The translations under genes and the position numbers were made by a program. This document shows, piece by piece, positions 45,873 through 64,000 of a stretch of DNA of 64,000 bases. Origin of the DNA: Ficedula albicollis (lineage: Eukaryota > Chordata > Aves > Passeriformes > Muscicapidae); NCBI RefSeq assembly GCF_000247815.1, contig NC_021677.1, positions 16,198,543 to 16,262,542 on the forward strand. The letters run 5' to 3'. The notes under the pieces are model-generated. The model saw only the letters and a program-made list of their open reading frames with translations, was not told the origin of the DNA and ran no database searches. Position 1 is the stretch's first letter; every line of letters starts with the position of its first letter.

Positions 45873-48800
45873 CTACACTGTAGCATCACAACCCTGCTTC
45901 CCAGGCCAGGGAGGCACAGTCACACTACCAGCAAGCAGCAACTCTCACCTCCTTTGCCAGCGACATGCTGATGTCCTGAGTGACCTTACCAAAGCCCTTT
46001 TATCTCTGTTTTCCCCTCCAACACTGTCTCATAGGTTGATGGCTTCTCAGAGGCAGAACTGCAGCCTTGCTTAGAGCCACCAAGTTGTAGGACCTTGGCA
46101 CTGTGGGTGTCCTGTGACAGGTACCATTGCAGCAGTGCCCAGATACTGTCAGCAAACCCAGGGGAAGAGCAGAGCACTGGTGGAGCTGCCTCTTGCCTCC
46201 TGTCCATCCCCTCATCCTGTGCAGGTTGGACAGTGCAGAGTGCCTGGCTCTGCAGGCAGACCACGGCGGTGTGCAGCCCTGCCGGGAGGAGGAGGGGGAG
46301 GCACAGATGGCAGCAGATGCTCTCATCAGTGAAAACGATCGAAGGAAAACAAAAAAAACCCTAGCAACTGGTGAGCAGCCTAACAAAAACCACCACAAGG
46401 GTACAGAGAAAGGGTCTGGACCTGACAGACCCTTGCATGGAGCCTAGCTCCATGCTGCCTTCTGGCCCAGGGTAATGTTTTTCCCATCTCCAACTCACAT
46501 ACAAAAAAGAAAGACCATGTCTTGTCCCACAGCACTGGGCACTGATTGCTTTTTAAAGCTTGGATATATTAAAATGAAACCATTTGGTTTCTCTCCCATT
46601 TCCCTGTCCCTATCCTCTCTCTTGTCCTTTTCCCTCTGCCTTCAGAGAAGTGAATATGGCCCAGACAGCTTCTAGGCACATCTAAGCCCCTTGCCTACCC
46701 TCACTACCCATGGCAAGTTTTAATGTGGGCCAACATGGCACTCTATTTCAGCACTGAGGGCAAAGGAGCAGGAACGCTGCCTGCACCTGAGGGTGTTACT
46801 GTACAGCCTCTGTGCAGCTTGGCTGCTGCTGCCAGCCTCAGCTCCCCTGTCGTGATAGCCTCATGCCAGTGCAAAGGTCCTGCTCCTGCACCCCTCCCAC
46901 CCCCTGACTTTGACCCATCGTGCCGGCACGCAGCAGCCATGCCCCACGTTTGGCACATCTCCACGCTCCTGCCCAGCTTTCCTCCAATATGTCCAGGGCA
47001 GAGGGAATCAGAGAGAATTTATTCAATGTGTGATGGTTTACTTTTCCTTTTCCCCTTTGGCAGGAGCGTTCTGTGGCAGAGTCAGAGCTACAGAGTGAAT
47101 GTTTCTGCAGCATGTGCTGAGCTGAATGGCACAGCACACAGCCCTCCAGCCTGCTCCTTCTGCGATGAATTGCACAGTAGCTGCTCCTGCGACGTGCACG
47201 CACAGCTCTGCACGCTGAGAGGGCTGAGCCACGCTGCCACAGGGACATACTCCTATCAGGAAAATGGAGACAGATCCAGGGCAGCCCCTGTGTGAGGAAC
47301 ACACCTGCCTGGTGATGCTGCAAGTGTCTTTTGCCTGCTCAAGCATGTCAGCTCTCTTCACTGAGTGACACCATTTTGGGCTTTGTAGGAAGAAGGTGGT
47401 GTGCTCAGGGATCTGTGCATCCATCCCAGCCATGAGGTGGGAGAGCTGGGGAGAACAGGGGCAGGTGCCAAAGAAGGGAGTGATGCCCTTCTTAAAGTTA
47501 ATGCAGAGTTCACCACAGTCAGTACATTTCTTTAAGGAACAGAACAGGGCGATACAAAGCCTGATACAAGGCCCCTTCCTCCAGCACCACATCCCAACCA
47601 TCACAGCAAGGGTGACAGGCCAACACACGGTGGAGCCAACCAAGCCTGGAAGAAGCAGAGCCATGCCAGCCCAAGGGCTGACTCTGGCCTCAGCTATCAG
47701 CACAGTTCTGAGGTGCCAATACCCCCTGCAGTGAGAACACAGTGTCCTGTGCCACAGCCAGCCCTGCTGAGCAAGGGTGATGGGATGCTGGCTCAGTTAC
47801 TGGTGTCAGGAACTGCATCTAAATGACTAGGATAGGTTACAAAAAATTATTATTTGGCCACTTAAAGAAACTGCAAGTTGACAAAGTCTCTCCTTTTTGA
47901 TGGTTAAGAAAGTCGGTTTGGCAGCAATTCCTTTTTCCTAGTTCTAGTTTCCTTCATGATCAGGTTCCAATTTTAATCCCTGCAGGATGCATGCAGAAGG
48001 CTCTGCTGCACTCTTCTGCACTTGGCCTGCCATGGCAATTAGGGGGCCTGGAAAACGTTTTAGCAAGAACTATTACGTGTGCAAGCGTAACTTGCATTTG
48101 AAACACGTAGCTGGGATGCAATCCATCTTTGGATGTGCCTGAAATCTGGGAAAGAGGAAAAACCAGAGTGGGGTAAATTATGTTTTAAGAGATTTACCTG
48201 AAACAAAGTGCTTTCCTTTAACCATAAGCAACTTGCTGTGTAATTTTTGCTCAGCCCGTGATGGCTGTGATGGAGAGGGGGGTGTGATGGCCCTGGGGCT
48301 GAGACAATAGATTCACATCTGGTAGATGGAGCTTAGAGACCAGGCTGCTTTGTTCTGCCTGCCTGACCATTACAGCATTGCCCTGGCTCTCCCAGCTTAA
48401 TTTCCCCTGGGGAAAATAGGGCTAATAGGGATGACCCGAGCCATGCAGAGCTGGCCAGGTGTGCTCACAGCTCTGCCCTCGCCCAGGCTGGCTGCCCACT
48501 TCCATGTCGCCGTGGGTCCGCACCCAAATGCCAGAATATCAGGTCGAGCAGGACTGGGATCTAAATAGGGTTAGCTCCCAGCTTTGGGAGGCAGGTGAGG
48601 TTTTGCAAGCCCCAGTTAACGCCTGCTCCTGGCCCCTGTGATCCCGGGAGCAGTTCAGCAGCAGTGAATCATTTGTTTTGGTTTCTCCCACCAGGCGCTT
48701 GGCTGCAGCGCCTCGTGCAGAAGCCGTGGGCGTGGGAGAGATGCAGGGCTCGTGGGCTGGAGCCACTCCCACGGCCGTGAGAACCCGGGTCCCACTGGTC

Positions 48801-50076
48801 CCCAGCCCCGCTGGAGCTGCTCCTCCTGTTGGCTGCCAACGGGGATTTCGTGTGGGTCAAATCTGTGTCCTCATCATCCGCGGATGCAGCAGGGGCATCC
48901 ATGGATTAGCTGAGGAGAGGTTGCCAGGGATGAAGGCTCAAGAGGGAGCTCAGCTCGGTCTCTTGCTGGAATGTACAGTTCAAGGGTGTCCCTCAGGACA
49001 CTCCATCCTCTGCCTCATCCTCATCACCTCCCCATCCCTTGCCTGCTGCAAGCTCGACATACTTCTTGCATCTGCTTCCCTCTCTCCTCCCTTGTGCCAT
49101 GCCCCTGGACAGACAGAGAACAATCCTCCCGACAGCACATCTGGGATGCTCATCTGGGATGTGCCAAGTCCAGTATTGGAAACACTGATTTTAACTGGAG
49201 TTTGGAAATAAACTGTTCAAATCCTCTTCCTTCAGCAGGCTTTGTGAGCTCATGGCTCTCTGCCTAGATAACAGCTTTTATGAGGAAGCTTTGGGATTTT
49301 CAGACTCATTCCTTTCCCCTTCTTTTTTCCTATTTTACTCGAGAAAAGAGGTGTTGGGTAGAGGAGGAAACAGTCCAAAGCTGAGGCAAGAGAAGTCTTT
49401 CTTGGGTTTTCCCCAGGGTCTGGGTGCTTTGCATGGCCACAAGATGGGCAGGAAAACCAGCAGGAAAGACTTTGATCCAGCCATGCCGGTCATGCTGCTG
49501 CTCCAGCTCCCACCAGGACCAAGTGCTCCCATGCCACTGAAGAAGTGAGTGTCCCTTCTACCCCAGCATCTTGCCCCTGATAATAACTGGGCTGAAACCC
49601 ACGAGTTTAGGTCGAATATCCCTCATTTTGTAAAAGTTTTCCTGCTGACAGCTTTGGGTGAGCTGATTTTCTGCGCTAGGAGAAGGGCATGAACCCAGCA
49701 TTGCTTATGCAATGGGGAGAGTGAGACTTTTGCATCCCAGGGTTTTATACTTCTGCTGCTTTATGAGAAATGACATTTCTGGGAAAGATTTTGCCGCCAG
49801 TTACTGTGGGAGCTCGACGTTCTTCTTGAGCAAGCTGACGGCCGCGTGTCTGGAGACATGAGAGTTAATTTTAAAACATCCGGCATCCGTATCGGCAGGG
49901 AGGAAGGTTCCCTTCATTTCCTAAGCACCAGCAAAACCTAAGCTTCTAAACCCTAATCCCCCTCTAAGCTGGAGCTGCCAAGCCAGGGCCAAGGGCAGAG
50001 AAAAACCCGTGCCATGTAACCAGGCCAAGTTGCCCTGTTCTTTGGTGAACCTGCAGCAGGATGGACGTGAGCTCTC
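45873..50076. other. No recognisable gene
   Basis: Scanned on both strands. Only short unconvincing frames and no known domain. Confidence 0.6.
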
Positions 50077-50770
50077 TCCATCCATCCATCCATCCATCCA
50101 TCCATCCATCCATCATCAATCCATCATCCATCCATCCATCCATCCATCCATCCATCCATCCATCCATCCATCCATCCATCCATCCATCCATCCATCCATC
50201 CATCCATCCATCCATCCATCCATCCATCCATCCATCCATCCATCCATCCATCCATCCATCCATCCATCCATCCATCCATCCATCCATCCATCCATCCATC
50301 CATCCATCCATCCATCCATCCATCCATCCATCCATCCATCCATCCATCCATCCATCCATCCATCCATCCATCCATCCATCCATCCATCCATCCATCCATC
50401 CATCCATCCATCCATCCATCCATCCATCCATCCATCCATCCATCCATCCATCCATCCATCCATCCATCCATCCATCCATCCATCCATCCATCCATCCATC
50501 CATCCATCCATCCATCCATCCATCCATCCATCCATCCATCCATCCATCCATCCATCCATCCATCCATCCATCCATCCATCCATCCATCCATCCATCCATC
50601 CATCCATCCATCCATCCATCCATCCATCCATCCATCCATCCATCCATCCATCCATCCATCCATCCATCCATCCATCCATCCATCCATCCATCCATCCATC
50701 CATCCATCCATCCATCCATCCATCCATCCATCCATCCATCCATCCATCCATCCATCCATCCATCCATCCA
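50077..50770 (+). repeat. Tetranucleotide array (CCAT)n, about 694 bp
   Basis: About 170 units of CCAT (GGAT on the other strand) with a single interruption near 50110-50129 (CATCATCAATCCATCATCC); the remaining 640 or so bases are perfect. It produces SIHP and MDGW repeat frames on the two strands, which are artefacts of the repeat. Confidence 0.98.

Positions 50771-64000
<13,230 letters not shown>

Overview
The window reads as vertebrate nuclear DNA from a bird. The evidence is an intron-rich layout with canonical GT-AG splice sites, a CR1 retroposon 3' end of the avian type, GC-rich promoter islands, and two adjacent genes whose order and relative strand match the CTSD-IFITM10 pair of human 11p15.5. 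I cannot name the species.

Layout. Positions 1-8938 have no gene I can recognise, apart from one CR1 copy at 5394-6025 and scattered AP-1/E-box motifs. Cathepsin D (CTSD) lies on the + strand in nine coding exons between 9447 and 22393. Its reading frame is intact, every exon junction is phase-consistent, and it encodes 396 residues. After about 6.7 kb of intergenic DNA comes IFITM10 on the + strand, which I reconstruct as three coding exons (29100-29209, 30483-30897, 39137-39286; 224 residues). The first IFITM10 exon is short and was found by matching frame and splice phase. The 3' UTR has two poly(A) signals, at 39432 and 40005. From 40 kb to 64 kb I find no coding exon I can name. That part holds two GC-rich islands (about 43.5-44.3 kb and 50.8-52.4 kb), the second with a CRE-CCAAT-CRE promoter cassette. 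It also holds two near-perfect tandem segmental duplications (792 bp and 494 bp), a 24-bp minisatellite of 23 copies, and a pure (CCAT)n array of about 694 bp.

The most unusual feature is a set of six uninterrupted poly-G blocks of 36 to 1153 bases, all on the + strand. Most sit at GC-rich promoter-like DNA or beside A/T homopolymers. Two are bracketed by exact direct repeats of 16 and 26 bp. This looks like failed or filled assembly at hard-to-sequence DNA, not genuine sequence, and it removes whatever lies just upstream of the CTSD start codon. I did not find a new multi-gene biological system. The things worth checking are assembly integrity, the IFITM10 first exon, the CTSD processing region and the orphan promoter near 51.2 kb.

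Functionally, CTSD encodes a lysosomal aspartic endopeptidase and IFITM10 a small dispanin/CD225 membrane protein. They share orientation, but nothing here shows that they work together.
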